Shown: piece after piece, positions 25,043 through 32,570 of the stretch
Numbering within the stretch: position 1 is the first letter of the stretch
Layout: every line of letters starts with the position of its first letter
Source: Natrialbaceae archaeon
Lineage (GTDB): Archaea > Halobacteriota > Halobacteria > Halobacteriales > Natrialbaceae
Length of the DNA stretch: 41,141 nucleotides
Direction of reading: 5' to 3'
NCBI GenBank assembly: GCA_003552325.1
Contig: PUKM01000163.1
Coordinates: forward strand, 1-41,141
Notes under the pieces: model-generated
The model's input: only the letters and a program-made list of their open reading frames with translations
What the model was told of the DNA's origin: nothing
Database searches by the model: none
Made by a program: the position numbers and the translations under genes

Positions 25043-25369
25043 ATGACCGTTATTGGCTTTCTGAGCACGGCACCCGTCACCGAGGAGAGTATGTCCGCAG
25101 AGGTAGCAAAAGCCGTCGATGCCCTCGAGGACTACGACGTCACGTACGAAACGACGCCAATGGGAACGACGATCGAAGCGGACTCGATCGACGAACTCTT
25201 CGGGGCGGCACAGGCGGCTCACGAAGCCGTCGATGGCGACCGCGTGAGTACGTTCCTCAAAATCGACGACAAGCGCTCGAGTGATGAGACAGCGGTGGAA
25301 AAAGTCAGGGCTGTCGAGTCGAAACTCGGCCGGGCCGCTCGGTCGGGGGTCGACACTCTCGAGCCTTGA
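25043..25369 (+). CDS. MTH1187-family thiamine-binding protein
   Basis: A 108-residue ferredoxin-like-fold protein. The start MTVIGFLSTAPVTEESMSAE and the core YETTPMGTTIEADSIDELFG match the MTH1187/YkoF-like thiamine-binding family (formerly DUF77). It probably binds thiamine or a related ligand in the cytoplasm. The ATG at 25043 is chosen from the family N-terminus and the TATA spacing; an upstream in-frame ATG at 24953 would add an unrelated basic stretch. The last ~10 codons border a gene remnant in another frame. Confidence 0.9.
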   Translation: MTVIGFLSTAPVTEESMSAEVAKAVDALEDYDVTYETTPMGTTIEADSIDELFGAAQAAHEAVDGDRVSTFLKIDDKRSSDETAVEKVRAVESKLGRAARSGVDTLEP

Positions 25370-25631
25370 CCTCGAGGATGGGACCATCGAGCAGACGGCA
25401 CTGCTCGAGCACACGGGTGGCTCAGGCTTCGATGCGACAGCACTGACTATCTTTGTCCACAGCGACGGGGACCGTGTGGAAGTCGACGTCGACAGTATCC
25501 ACGAGGGGCCGTTCGAGGAAGGTGACACCGTCACCGTCGACCTGTCTGGTGAAAGCGAGTGGTACGCACTCGATTTAATCCACGAGGAGTATCACTCCCT
25601 CGGATTTGCCGAGCTGGACGTCGAGGACTAG
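25365..25631 (+). pseudogene. headless pilin-like fragment
   Basis: A frame ending at TAG 25631 encodes about 88 residues (LDLEDGTIEQTALLEHTGGS, FDATALTIFVHSDGD, GPFEEGDTVTVDLSG). Haloarchaeal type IV pilin-like proteins often show this pattern after their N-terminal helix. No start codon lies between the thiamine-binding protein's stop and this region, and no prepilin leader or hydrophobic helix is present. The natural 5' part seems lost. It may be a remnant joined to the preceding gene by deletion. The only upstream ATGs in frame (25281, 25284) lie inside the preceding gene and give a basic, unrelated N-terminus. Confidence 0.5.
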
Positions 25632-26182
25632 GGTTCGCCCTCGAGAACGAGTTCCAGATAAGACGTTCGAACTTGTTTTGCTGCATCGAGCCCGAGGCGC
25701 TCGAGTATGTGCGTGGCCCGCTCACGAGCCGCTTCGATCTCGGCTTCGGTCCCGACGTCGGTCTCGATTTCGACGAACGTTCCGGCACCACCGACGCGGT
25801 CTAGCGTGAGCGTGTAGTCGTCGTACCGGTAGCGTTCGCGGTCTTTTCGGACGACTGCCGCGGGCTCGAAGCCGAGTTTCTCGAGGGTCGCGTGCATCGC
25901 GGTTGCGTCCTCGAGTCCGGTTTCGTGTTCGGCCCTGGTTTTCGAGGCGGCCTCGAGGAGTGGCCCCTTGTAGGTGAGGCGTGTCGCGATTTCAGTCGTC
26001 CCATCGGCGTCATACTCCCGGCGAATGCGCAACGCTTCGTCAGTGTCTGGAAAGGATCGATGGGGGGCGTCGTAGTAGGTGTCTTCCTGCACGACACCGC
26101 CGAGGGGTGTTGCCTCGAGCTCCTCGAGACGCGTGCGAACGTCCTCGAGCGACGCAGGAAGTTTGAGTTCGACCTCGTACAT
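25628..26182 (-). CDS. CYTH-domain protein (class IV adenylate cyclase-like)
   Basis: A 184-residue CYTH/triphosphate-tunnel protein. The N-terminal ExExK motif is YEVELKL, and basic and acidic tunnel strands follow (ALRIRREYD, RLTYKGPLLE, YDDYTLTLDRV, TFVEIETDV). The family includes class IV adenylate cyclases, thiamine triphosphatases and inorganic triphosphatases, and the substrate cannot be chosen from sequence. Its stop codon overlaps the stop of the converging pilin-like fragment in the word CTAG. The thiamine-binding protein nearby makes a thiamine-phosphate substrate thinkable, but this is weak. Confidence 0.87.
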   Translation of the reverse strand: MYEVELKLPASLEDVRTRLEELEATPLGGVVQEDTYYDAPHRSFPDTDEALRIRREYDADGTTEIATRLTYKGPLLEAASKTRAEHETGLEDATAMHATLEKLGFEPAAVVRKDRERYRYDDYTLTLDRVGGAGTFVEIETDVGTEAEIEAARERATHILERLGLDAAKQVRTSYLELVLEGEP

Positions 26183-26266
26183 ACCCGAAGGTCGGGGTGT
26201 GGGCTTATAGTAGTGATCCGAACTGAAAACGTCGGCCTTAAATGCGGACAGCGGGTCGTATCACGT

Positions 26267-27262
26267 ATGACTGAGGATCAGGAGGCCGACGCAGAGCCAG
26301 AATCCGAAGACGTAGCCGAATCGGCCGATGACAGTGAGGAGACCGCCGAAGAAACCGAGAGCGGACTGCAGGAGGGCGATTTCGTCAAGATCGCCTACAC
26401 CGCTCGAACGGTCGAAGAGGGCCAACTGGTCGACACGACTGACGCCGACGTCGCCGATGAGGAAGGTGTCGATAGCCAGGACCGCGAGTTCGCCCCACGA
26501 ACCATCGTCCTCGGTGAGGGTCACATCTTCGCCGGTGTCGAGGAGGAACTGCTCGGCAGCGAGGTCGGTGTCGAGGGTGAGGTCACGATTCCAGCCGAGG
26601 AGGCCTTCGGCGAGTACGATCCCGAAGACGTCGAGACGGTCAGTGCCGAGAAAATCGACGAGGACGACCGCTATCCCGGGGCTCACGTTCACGTCGATGG
26701 TCAACACGGCTACGTGAGCACGATCATCGGTGGTCGCGCTCGAGTCGACTTCAACCACCCGCTGGCAGGCGAGGACGTCGAATACAGCTACGAGATTATC
26801 GAAGCCGTCGACGACCGCGAACAGCAGGCTGCTGGCCTGTTCGAAATGTACCTCGACGTCGAGCCATCCGTCCACATCGACGTCGACGAGGTCGAAGAGG
26901 AGGTTCTCGTCGAACCGGACGACGAAGACGAGGATGACGACGAGGCAGACGCAGAACCCGAGTACGAAACCGAACTCGTCGAGAAGGAAACGCTGTACGT
27001 CGAGTCGACGCCACAGCTCACGATGAACCAGCAGTGGATGTTCTCGAAACAACAGATCGCCCAGGACGTCATCGACAAGGTCGGCGTCGACCGCGTCATC
27101 GTCCAGGAAGTCATCGACGGCATGGGCGGCATGGGCATGCCCGGCATGATGGGTGGCATGGGCGGCGCTGGCGGTGCCGACCTCGAGGCAGCCCTCGAGG
27201 ATGCTGACGTGGATGCCGACGAAATCGTCGAAGAACTCGAGGCTGACGCCGACGCCGAGTAA
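26267..27262 (+). CDS. FKBP-type peptidyl-prolyl isomerase, long SlyD-like form
   Basis: A 331-residue chaperone/isomerase. An acidic N-terminal tail precedes the FKBP core (GDFVKIAYTARTVEEGQLVD to EYSYEIIEAVDD). The core contains the SlyD-like insert-in-flap domain (AEEAFGEYDPEDVETVSAEK; YPGAHVHVDGQ; ARVDFNHPLAGE). A C-terminal domain follows, with an acidic linker at about residues 215-240, then a Met/Gly tract (GMGGMGMPGMMGGMGGAGG, about 285-303) and an acidic end. The ATG at 26267 follows a CTTAAAT box at 26237-26243. An in-frame ATG much farther upstream lies across the CYTH gene and is not credible. Confidence 0.92.
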   Translation: MTEDQEADAEPESEDVAESADDSEETAEETESGLQEGDFVKIAYTARTVEEGQLVDTTDADVADEEGVDSQDREFAPRTIVLGEGHIFAGVEEELLGSEVGVEGEVTIPAEEAFGEYDPEDVETVSAEKIDEDDRYPGAHVHVDGQHGYVSTIIGGRARVDFNHPLAGEDVEYSYEIIEAVDDREQQAAGLFEMYLDVEPSVHIDVDEVEEEVLVEPDDEDEDDDEADAEPEYETELVEKETLYVESTPQLTMNQQWMFSKQQIAQDVIDKVGVDRVIVQEVIDGMGGMGMPGMMGGMGGAGGADLEAALEDADVDADEIVEELEADADAE

Positions 27263-27405
27263 GCGAGAAGAGTCGGCCCGGTTTCACGCTTGCATACAGC
27301 CGGTAACTCTTTTCACTCGGCGAGCTATCCACGGGAGCAGCACTCGCCTGAGCGACGTCCAAGTCCGCACTCGAGGAAGAAAGTGAGGGAACGACACCTG
27401 CCCGT

Positions 27406-28065
27406 TCAGGCAATATCTCGACTGGTGTCGATCTCGACCCGCTCTGAAAGTTGCAGTTTGATGGTTTCTGCCGGCGCGCCCCCACCCCGGAACTTCGGAA
27501 TCGCCAGATGGTTCTCTATTTCGGTGCCAGTGAGATCGGTTCGAAGATCGAAAATGGCGTCGGCCGCGTGCTGGGTTCGTGCCCGGTTCGGTGGTGCGTG
27601 GGGTCCCTTGAGGCAGTGGAGGACGGCGATCGATCCCGTCTCGAGCATCTGGGCTTTGAGGTCGTTCAAAAACGTCACGTAGGTGTCTGCCTCGGTGCGC
27701 TCGAGGACGTCCATCGTATCGATAATGAGGTTAGCACCGTCCGGTAAAGCCCCGGTGAGGCGGTTTGCTTCCTCGAGTGGATCGTCCTCGGCGACGTGTC
27801 GGACGGTGGGGTTCCCAACCCTGCTCCGGGAGGATTCGATGGCGTGACGGACGACGTCGTCGGTTCGTTCGGTGCTTAGATAGAGGGTCCCCCTCGCCGC
27901 GGTTAGTTCATAGAGGAGCAGTTCAGATTGGCTGGCGGGACTGGCGGTGTAGGCGACGACGCATCCCGGGGGGAGCCCACCCTCGAGTTTGCGATCGAGC
28001 ACGTCGATTCCCGTTTCCAGCCGGCCAACCATGCGATTGCCATCCAGTTTATGGAGTGTCTGCAT
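27406..28065 (-). CDS. RecA/RAD55-fold protein with eroded P-loop
   Basis: A 219-residue protein with the RecA-like layout used by haloarchaeal RAD55/KaiC-like proteins: VGRLETGIDVLDRKLEGGLP leads into the nucleotide loop, then LYLSTERTDDVV, GANLIIDTMDVLER as Walker B region and IAVLHCLKGP. The P-loop itself reads TASPASQSE (residues 40-48), where a functional one has GxPGSGKS/T: the glycines and the lysine are gone. ATP hydrolysis is improbable. The minus frame stays open upstream across sucC, but that part is a shadow; the ATG at 28065 is the credible start. The function is unknown. Confidence 0.78.
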   Translation of the reverse strand: MQTLHKLDGNRMVGRLETGIDVLDRKLEGGLPPGCVVAYTASPASQSELLLYELTAARGTLYLSTERTDDVVRHAIESSRSRVGNPTVRHVAEDDPLEEANRLTGALPDGANLIIDTMDVLERTEADTYVTFLNDLKAQMLETGSIAVLHCLKGPHAPPNRARTQHAADAIFDLRTDLTGTEIENHLAIPKFRGGGAPAETIKLQLSERVEIDTSRDIA

Positions 28066-28159
28066 AACTCTTTGGCCCGCTGGCTGTTTCTGTGACCGAT
28101 CCGCCCGTCCCAATAGTAAAATATGTGATGGTACCGGTGGCGCGGGCAAACTACCACCA

Positions 28160-28165
28160 TTTAAG
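28160..28165 (+). promoter_or_regulatory. TATA-like box for sucCD
   Basis: TTTAAG lies 30-35 bases before the sucC ATG at 28195, giving a leader of only a few bases. Confidence 0.5.
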
Positions 28166-28194
28166 CAAGGGCAGAACCGCCTTTCGAGTGCGCA

Positions 28195-29340
28195 ATGAAG
28201 CTCCACGAATATCAGGCGAAGCAAGTGTTCGCCGACGCGGGGGTACCCACACCGGCTTCCACGCTGGCCGACGACGTCGACGGCGTGGTAGCGGCAGCCG
28301 AGGAAATCGGCTATCCCGTCGCGATCAAGGCACAGGTACAGGTCGGTGGCCGGGGGAAAGCCGGCGGCATCAAACTCGTCGACGACGAGGACGAGGCTCG
28401 CGAGGCAGCAGATGCCATCCTCGGGATGGACCTCAAGGGCTATCACGTCGACCGCGTGTTGGTCGAGGAAGCCGTCGATTTCACCGACGAACTCTACGTC
28501 GGCGTGACGATGGACCGTGGCGCGGGCAAGCCCGTCGCGATGGTCTCGACGAAAGGTGGCGTCGATATCGAGGCCGTCGCCGAAGAGACGCCCGAGGCAA
28601 TTGCCACCGAGCACATCGACCCGGCCTTCGGCATGCACCCATACCAGGCCCGCAAGGCCGTCTACGATGCCGGTGTCGACGCTGCCCTCGCCCGCGACGT
28701 CTCGAGCGTACTCACCACGCTGTACCGACTCTGGGACGACAAAGACGGCGCGGATGCCGAAATCAACCCACTGATGGTCACGAGCGATGGAGACGTCATC
28801 GCCGCTGACGCGGTGATGAACATCGACGAAGACGCGCTCTTCCGCCAGCCGGAACTGGCCGAAATGGAAGACGAAGCCGCGAGTGGGGACGCACTCGAGC
28901 AAAAAGCCGACGAGTACAACTTCGATTACGTCCGTCTCGAGGGGAACACGGGGATCATCGGCAACGGCGCCGGCCTCGTGATGACGACGCTCGACCTCGT
29001 GGATTACTACGGCGGTGAGCCGGCGAACTTCCTCGACGTCGGTGGCGGCGCGAAGGCCGAGCGGATCGCCAACGCCCTCGACATGGTGTTCTCGGACGAG
29101 AACGTCGACAGCGTCGTATTCAACATCTTCGGCGGGATCACCCGTGGGGACGAAGTCGCCAAGGGAATCAACGAGGCCCTCGGCCAGTTCGAGGAGATCC
29201 CAAAGCCAGTTGTCGTCCGCCTCGCCGGAACCAACTGGGAGGAAGGCATGGAGATTCTGAACGAAGACCTCGTGACGGTCGAAGAGACCCTCGAGGAGGC
29301 AGTCAAGCGTGCCGTCGAGTACGCGGAGGCAGAACAATGA
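28195..29340 (+). CDS. sucC: succinate-CoA ligase, beta subunit
   Basis: A 381-residue ATP-grasp subunit of succinyl-CoA synthetase (TCA cycle, cytoplasm). The start MKLHEYQAKQVFADAGVPTP is diagnostic. ATP-grasp motifs are VAIKAQVQVGGRGKAGGIKL and DAEINPLMVTSDGDVIAADA, and the CoA-ligase half has NFLDVGGGAK and FNIFGGITRGDEVA. Length is normal. Its stop overlaps the sucD ATG (ATGA). Confidence 0.97.
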   Translation: MKLHEYQAKQVFADAGVPTPASTLADDVDGVVAAAEEIGYPVAIKAQVQVGGRGKAGGIKLVDDEDEAREAADAILGMDLKGYHVDRVLVEEAVDFTDELYVGVTMDRGAGKPVAMVSTKGGVDIEAVAEETPEAIATEHIDPAFGMHPYQARKAVYDAGVDAALARDVSSVLTTLYRLWDDKDGADAEINPLMVTSDGDVIAADAVMNIDEDALFRQPELAEMEDEAASGDALEQKADEYNFDYVRLEGNTGIIGNGAGLVMTTLDLVDYYGGEPANFLDVGGGAKAERIANALDMVFSDENVDSVVFNIFGGITRGDEVAKGINEALGQFEEIPKPVVVRLAGTNWEEGMEILNEDLVTVEETLEEAVKRAVEYAEAEQ

Positions 29341-30206
29341 GTGTGTTAGTCGACGACGACACCCGCGTGGTTGTACAGGGGATAACTGGCGGCGAAGGCA
29401 AGTTCCACGCCGGACAGATGCTCGAGTACGGGACCAACGTGGTCGCTGGAGCCGTCCCTGGAAAGGGCGGTCAGGAGGTCCACGGCGTGCCCGTTTACGA
29501 CACGGTCAACGAAGCCGTCGAGGAAGAAGACGCCGACGCCTCAGTGGTGTTCGTCCCGCCGGCGTTCGCCGGTGACGCGATGTTCGAGGCGCTGGACACC
29601 GACCTCGACCTCGTCGTCGCAATCACCGAGGGGGTGCCAACACAGGATATGGCTCGCGTGAAACGCCGCCTCGAGGAGACTGACACCCACCTGATCGGCC
29701 CGAACTGTCCCGGGCTCATCACGCCAGGGGAAGCGAAACTCGGGATCCTCCCCGGGAACATCTTCGCCTCGGGTGACGTCGGTCTCGTCTCCCGCTCAGG
29801 GACGCTGACCTACCAGGTCGTGGACAACCTGACGAAACGAGGGATCGGCCAGACGACCGCTATCGGCATCGGTGGTGACCCGATTATCGGAACCAGTTTC
29901 ATCGACGCCCTCGAGCTGTTCGAGAACGATCCCGACACCAAGGCGATCGCGATGTGAGGGGAAATCGGTGGTGAGGACGAAGAGCAAGCGGCTGCGTACA
30001 TCGACGAGCACGTCGAGACGCCCGTTGCGGGCTTCATCGCTGGCCGAACGGCCCCACCAGGAAAACGCATGGGCCACGCTGGCGCGATCGTCTCCGGCTC
30101 GGGTACTGGCACTGCTGAGAGCAAGATCGACGCGCTCAACGATGCCGGTGTCCCAGTCGGCGACACGCCCGAAGAGGTCGCCGATCACATCGAGAGCTTC
30201 CTCTAA
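29337..30206 (+). pseudogene. sucD: succinate-CoA ligase alpha subunit, frame interrupted by TGA
   Basis: The frame encodes a normal SucD from the ATG overlapping sucC: CoA-binding Rossmann part (VQGITGGEGKFHAGQMLEYG), GPNCPGLITPGEAKLGI, and TAIGIGGDPIIGTSFIDALE. Codon 207 (29955-29957) is TGA, inside the conserved segment AIAM-stop-GEIGG. The same frame then continues cleanly for 82 codons to TAA at 30204-30206. This includes the phosphohistidine loop GKRMGHAGAI (His at codon 247) and a normal C-terminus (ADHIESFL). Stopping at 29957 would remove the catalytic histidine. The downstream part shows no decay, so a sequencing error, a very recent mutation or readthrough are all possible. Confidence 0.88.
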
Positions 30207-30231
30207 ACTCGAGTCGCTTTCCTTTCCTCGA

Positions 30232-30282
30232 GTGGCACACCAGAGCGGTGGTTTTGATTTTCCACCGACGGGAATGTGCCAC
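30232..30282 (+). repeat. two-tier hairpin downstream of sucD
   Basis: Outer arms GTGGCACA (30232-30239)/TGTGCCAC (30275-30282) enclose inner arms CGGTGG (30246-30251)/CCACCG (30262-30267) around a T-rich loop. The tiers are almost concentric (internal loop of 6 and 7 bases). It starts 25 bases after the true sucD stop and may act in transcript 3'-end formation or stability. Confidence 0.6.
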
Positions 30283-30320
30283 TGGATGCCACGGTAAACT
30301 CGAAGCCACACGCGAGCCAG

Positions 30321-30393
30321 CTATAATAACAACTGAAACGATTTACACCTTGATCGCCGACCTCTCTGTCGATCAGGTGTGCAATGCCTTGCA
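30321..30393 (+). ncRNA. candidate small RNA with promoter and hairpins
   Basis: CTATAATAA (30321-30329) resembles a TATA box. About 25 bases on, a stem of 11 bp with one bulged T is formed by ACACC-T-TGATCG (30345-30356) and CGATCAGGTGT (30370-30380). TGCAA/TTGCA (30380-30384 and 30389-30393) follows directly. No plausible coding frame uses this promoter, because hutH lies on the other strand. This is a structural suggestion only. Confidence 0.3.
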
Positions 30394-30443
30394 GTGGCTA
30401 CTATGGGTGGTACACGATGGCACAGGGGACGGGCGGAAAGAAC

Positions 30444-32084
30444 CTACGACAGCCTTTCGGCACCGTCAGCCGTTTCCTCACACTCGATCCAGTCGTCAAC
30501 GGTTCCTGATTCGATCGCTGCTGCGACGGTTTCGAGTTCTGCAGCAAGTGACCGATCCTCCTCGAGTGGCGGGACGAGCGTCCGGATGCCCGCATAGAGC
30601 GACCCTGTCCCTTCGCCGAGGGCCACCTCTGGTTTCCCGACTGGCTCGTCGAACGCGTGCTCGATGAACTCTGCTGCCTGCGTGGCACACACGAGTTCGG
30701 TGGCGACGATCCGTTGGACGTTCTCGAGTACCCGCTGGGCGTTGAACGCAGCCTGTGCGCTCATGCTCACGTGATCTTCCTGTCCGCCACTGACGGGTGT
30801 GTTGTCTACGGAGGCGGCACCGAACGAGCGACATTCGTTGAGCAACGAGGCCGCGGTGTATTGGGCGATCATGTACCCCGACTGCACCCCACTTTCGGGT
30901 GCGAGAAACGGTGGCAGGTGTGGCTCCTGGAGATTTGGGTTCAGCAACCTGTCGATGCGGCGTTCAGCTATCGCGCCCAGGTCGGTGAGTGCCAGGCGAG
31001 CGTACTCGAGACGGAGTGCGAGCGGCTGGCCATGGAAGTTGCCCCCAGAAAGGACGGCGGTCTGGTCGGTTCCCGAGGCCCGATCGTCGACGTCCGCGGC
31101 GTCGAACACGAGTGGGTTGTCAGTGGCACTGTTGAGTTCGACCTCGATGGCTGCTCGGAGGTGAGAAATCGCATCGCGTGTTGCCCCGTGGACCTGTGGC
31201 AGACACCGCAGTGAGTAGGCGTCCTGGACGCGATCACAGTTTCGGTGGGCGTCGACGACATCGCTGTCTTTCGTGAGTGCACGAACGCGTGCAGCAGTCA
31301 CACGTTGTCCGTCGTGGGGCCGAACGTCGTGGATCGCCGCATCAGCCGTCGCCGTCGTTCCCAACGTCACTTCCGTCGTCAGTGCCCCCGCGGCGTCGCT
31401 CGCCCGAAGTAGTCGTTCGGCATCGACGACGAATAAGGCTCCCAGGCCAAGGGTCAACTGTGTACCGTTGATCAGGGCGAGTCCTTCTTTGGGTTTGAGA
31501 GAGAGTGGTTCGAGGCCTGCCCGCTCGAGTGCGGTTTCGCCGTCGACCCGCTCTCCACCGTCTTCGTGGCAGATTGCCTCACCTTCGCCGAGTAAGACGA
31601 GCGACAGGTGGGCAAGCGGTGCCAGGTCGCCGCTGGCACCGAGACTCCCCCTCGAGCGAACGACCGGCTGGACCCCTTCGTTGAGCAGCGTCACGAGGTG
31701 ATCGACCACGAGTTCACGAACGCCCGAATAACCGGTCAGGAGTGCGTTAATTCGGCAGACAAGCATTGCCCTGACCTCCGTTTGGGAGAGTTCGCGACCG
31801 GCACCAGCGGCGTGGCTTCGCAGGAGGTTGGTCTGGAGGCGCTCGATCTCTTCCGGTGGGATTCGTTCGTCGACCAGTTCGCCGAAGCCGGTGTTGAGGC
31901 CATAGACGGGTTCGCCGCTGTCGACGACATCGAGGACCCGGTCACGGGCATCTCGAACCCGTTTACGTGCAGTCTCGTCGACGATCACCTGTCGACCGTG
32001 ACGGGCAACGGCGACGACCGCCGCAGGTGTGAGTGTTCGACCATCGAGCGTCAGCGCCTCCTTAGTATCCATCTTTCCCACCAT
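30444..32084 (-). CDS. hutH: histidine ammonia-lyase
   Basis: A 546-residue enzyme that removes ammonia from L-histidine to give urocanate. The autocatalytic MIO cofactor triad Ala-Ser-Gly is at residues 150-152 (SLGASGDLAPLAHLSL), and YGLNTGFGEL, SGGNFHGQP and QEDHVSM are further active-site motifs. It starts at 32084 (MVGKMDTKE); a second ATG four codons in (32072) has GGTGG upstream and is also possible. It belongs to the hut pathway but is separated from hutI by an oppositely oriented DsrE-family gene, so it needs its own promoter. Confidence 0.96.
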   Translation of the reverse strand: MVGKMDTKEALTLDGRTLTPAAVVAVARHGRQVIVDETARKRVRDARDRVLDVVDSGEPVYGLNTGFGELVDERIPPEEIERLQTNLLRSHAAGAGRELSQTEVRAMLVCRINALLTGYSGVRELVVDHLVTLLNEGVQPVVRSRGSLGASGDLAPLAHLSLVLLGEGEAICHEDGGERVDGETALERAGLEPLSLKPKEGLALINGTQLTLGLGALFVVDAERLLRASDAAGALTTEVTLGTTATADAAIHDVRPHDGQRVTAARVRALTKDSDVVDAHRNCDRVQDAYSLRCLPQVHGATRDAISHLRAAIEVELNSATDNPLVFDAADVDDRASGTDQTAVLSGGNFHGQPLALRLEYARLALTDLGAIAERRIDRLLNPNLQEPHLPPFLAPESGVQSGYMIAQYTAASLLNECRSFGAASVDNTPVSGGQEDHVSMSAQAAFNAQRVLENVQRIVATELVCATQAAEFIEHAFDEPVGKPEVALGEGTGSLYAGIRTLVPPLEEDRSLAAELETVAAAIESGTVDDWIECEETADGAERLS

Positions 32085-32151
32085 CCGGTTGTGCGTCTAC
32101 TGTGCAAAAAGGGACAACCCTTGTATGGAGCCCTCGGTTACACGATTCTGT

Positions 32152-32505
32152 ATGAATCAGGTTGCTGTCGTCGTGCTCGCTGGTACAGACTCCAAATCCG
32201 ATCTCGGCCGTGTCGTCAACGCCCTGCAAACAGTCAAGGAGTGTGACGAACACGACGACGAGGTCGAACTGATCTTCGATGGAGCAGGGACACAGTGGAT
32301 TCCCGAACTCAGTGATGAATCCCACCCGTACCATGCACTCTTCACCACCGTTGAAGCCTACGCTCGAGCGTGTGAGTACTGCGTGAGTGCCTTCGACGTC
32401 GAGGAAGGCGTCGCTGGAAGCAATGTCGAACCCGACGGTGAGTACGAGGGGCACCCGAGCATCCGTTCGCTCGTGGACGACGGCTACGAGATCATCACGT
32501 TTTGA
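32152..32505 (+). CDS. DsrE-family protein
   Basis: A 117-residue soluble protein resembling the DsrE/YchN-like fold (VAVVVLAGTDSKSDLGRVVN, VELIFDGAGTQWIPELSDES, YCVSAFDVEEGV). Family members handle sulfur as persulfides; a cysteine pair region (CEYCVSAF) is present near the usual position. It is divergent from hutH, and the ATG at 32152 follows CTTGTATGG by about 25-30 bases. It lies inside the hut cluster on the opposite strand with no evident link to histidine breakdown. Confidence 0.8.
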   Translation: MNQVAVVVLAGTDSKSDLGRVVNALQTVKECDEHDDEVELIFDGAGTQWIPELSDESHPYHALFTTVEAYARACEYCVSAFDVEEGVAGSNVEPDGEYEGHPSIRSLVDDGYEIITF

Positions 32506-32570
32506 CGCGCGCGAACCTGCCACTGGGTTCGGAATCGGCGCTCTCGAGTCGGCCTGTGTCACGGTCGAAC

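Noticed and set aside
25892..26266. Upstream extension of the FKBP frame
   Set aside because: It is antisense to the CYTH gene, and the real N-terminus is supported by the TATA spacing and the acidic start at 26267.
28066..29337. Upstream extension of the RecA-like frame across sucC
   Set aside because: It is antisense to sucC, and the RecA-like similarity begins only after the ATG at 28065.
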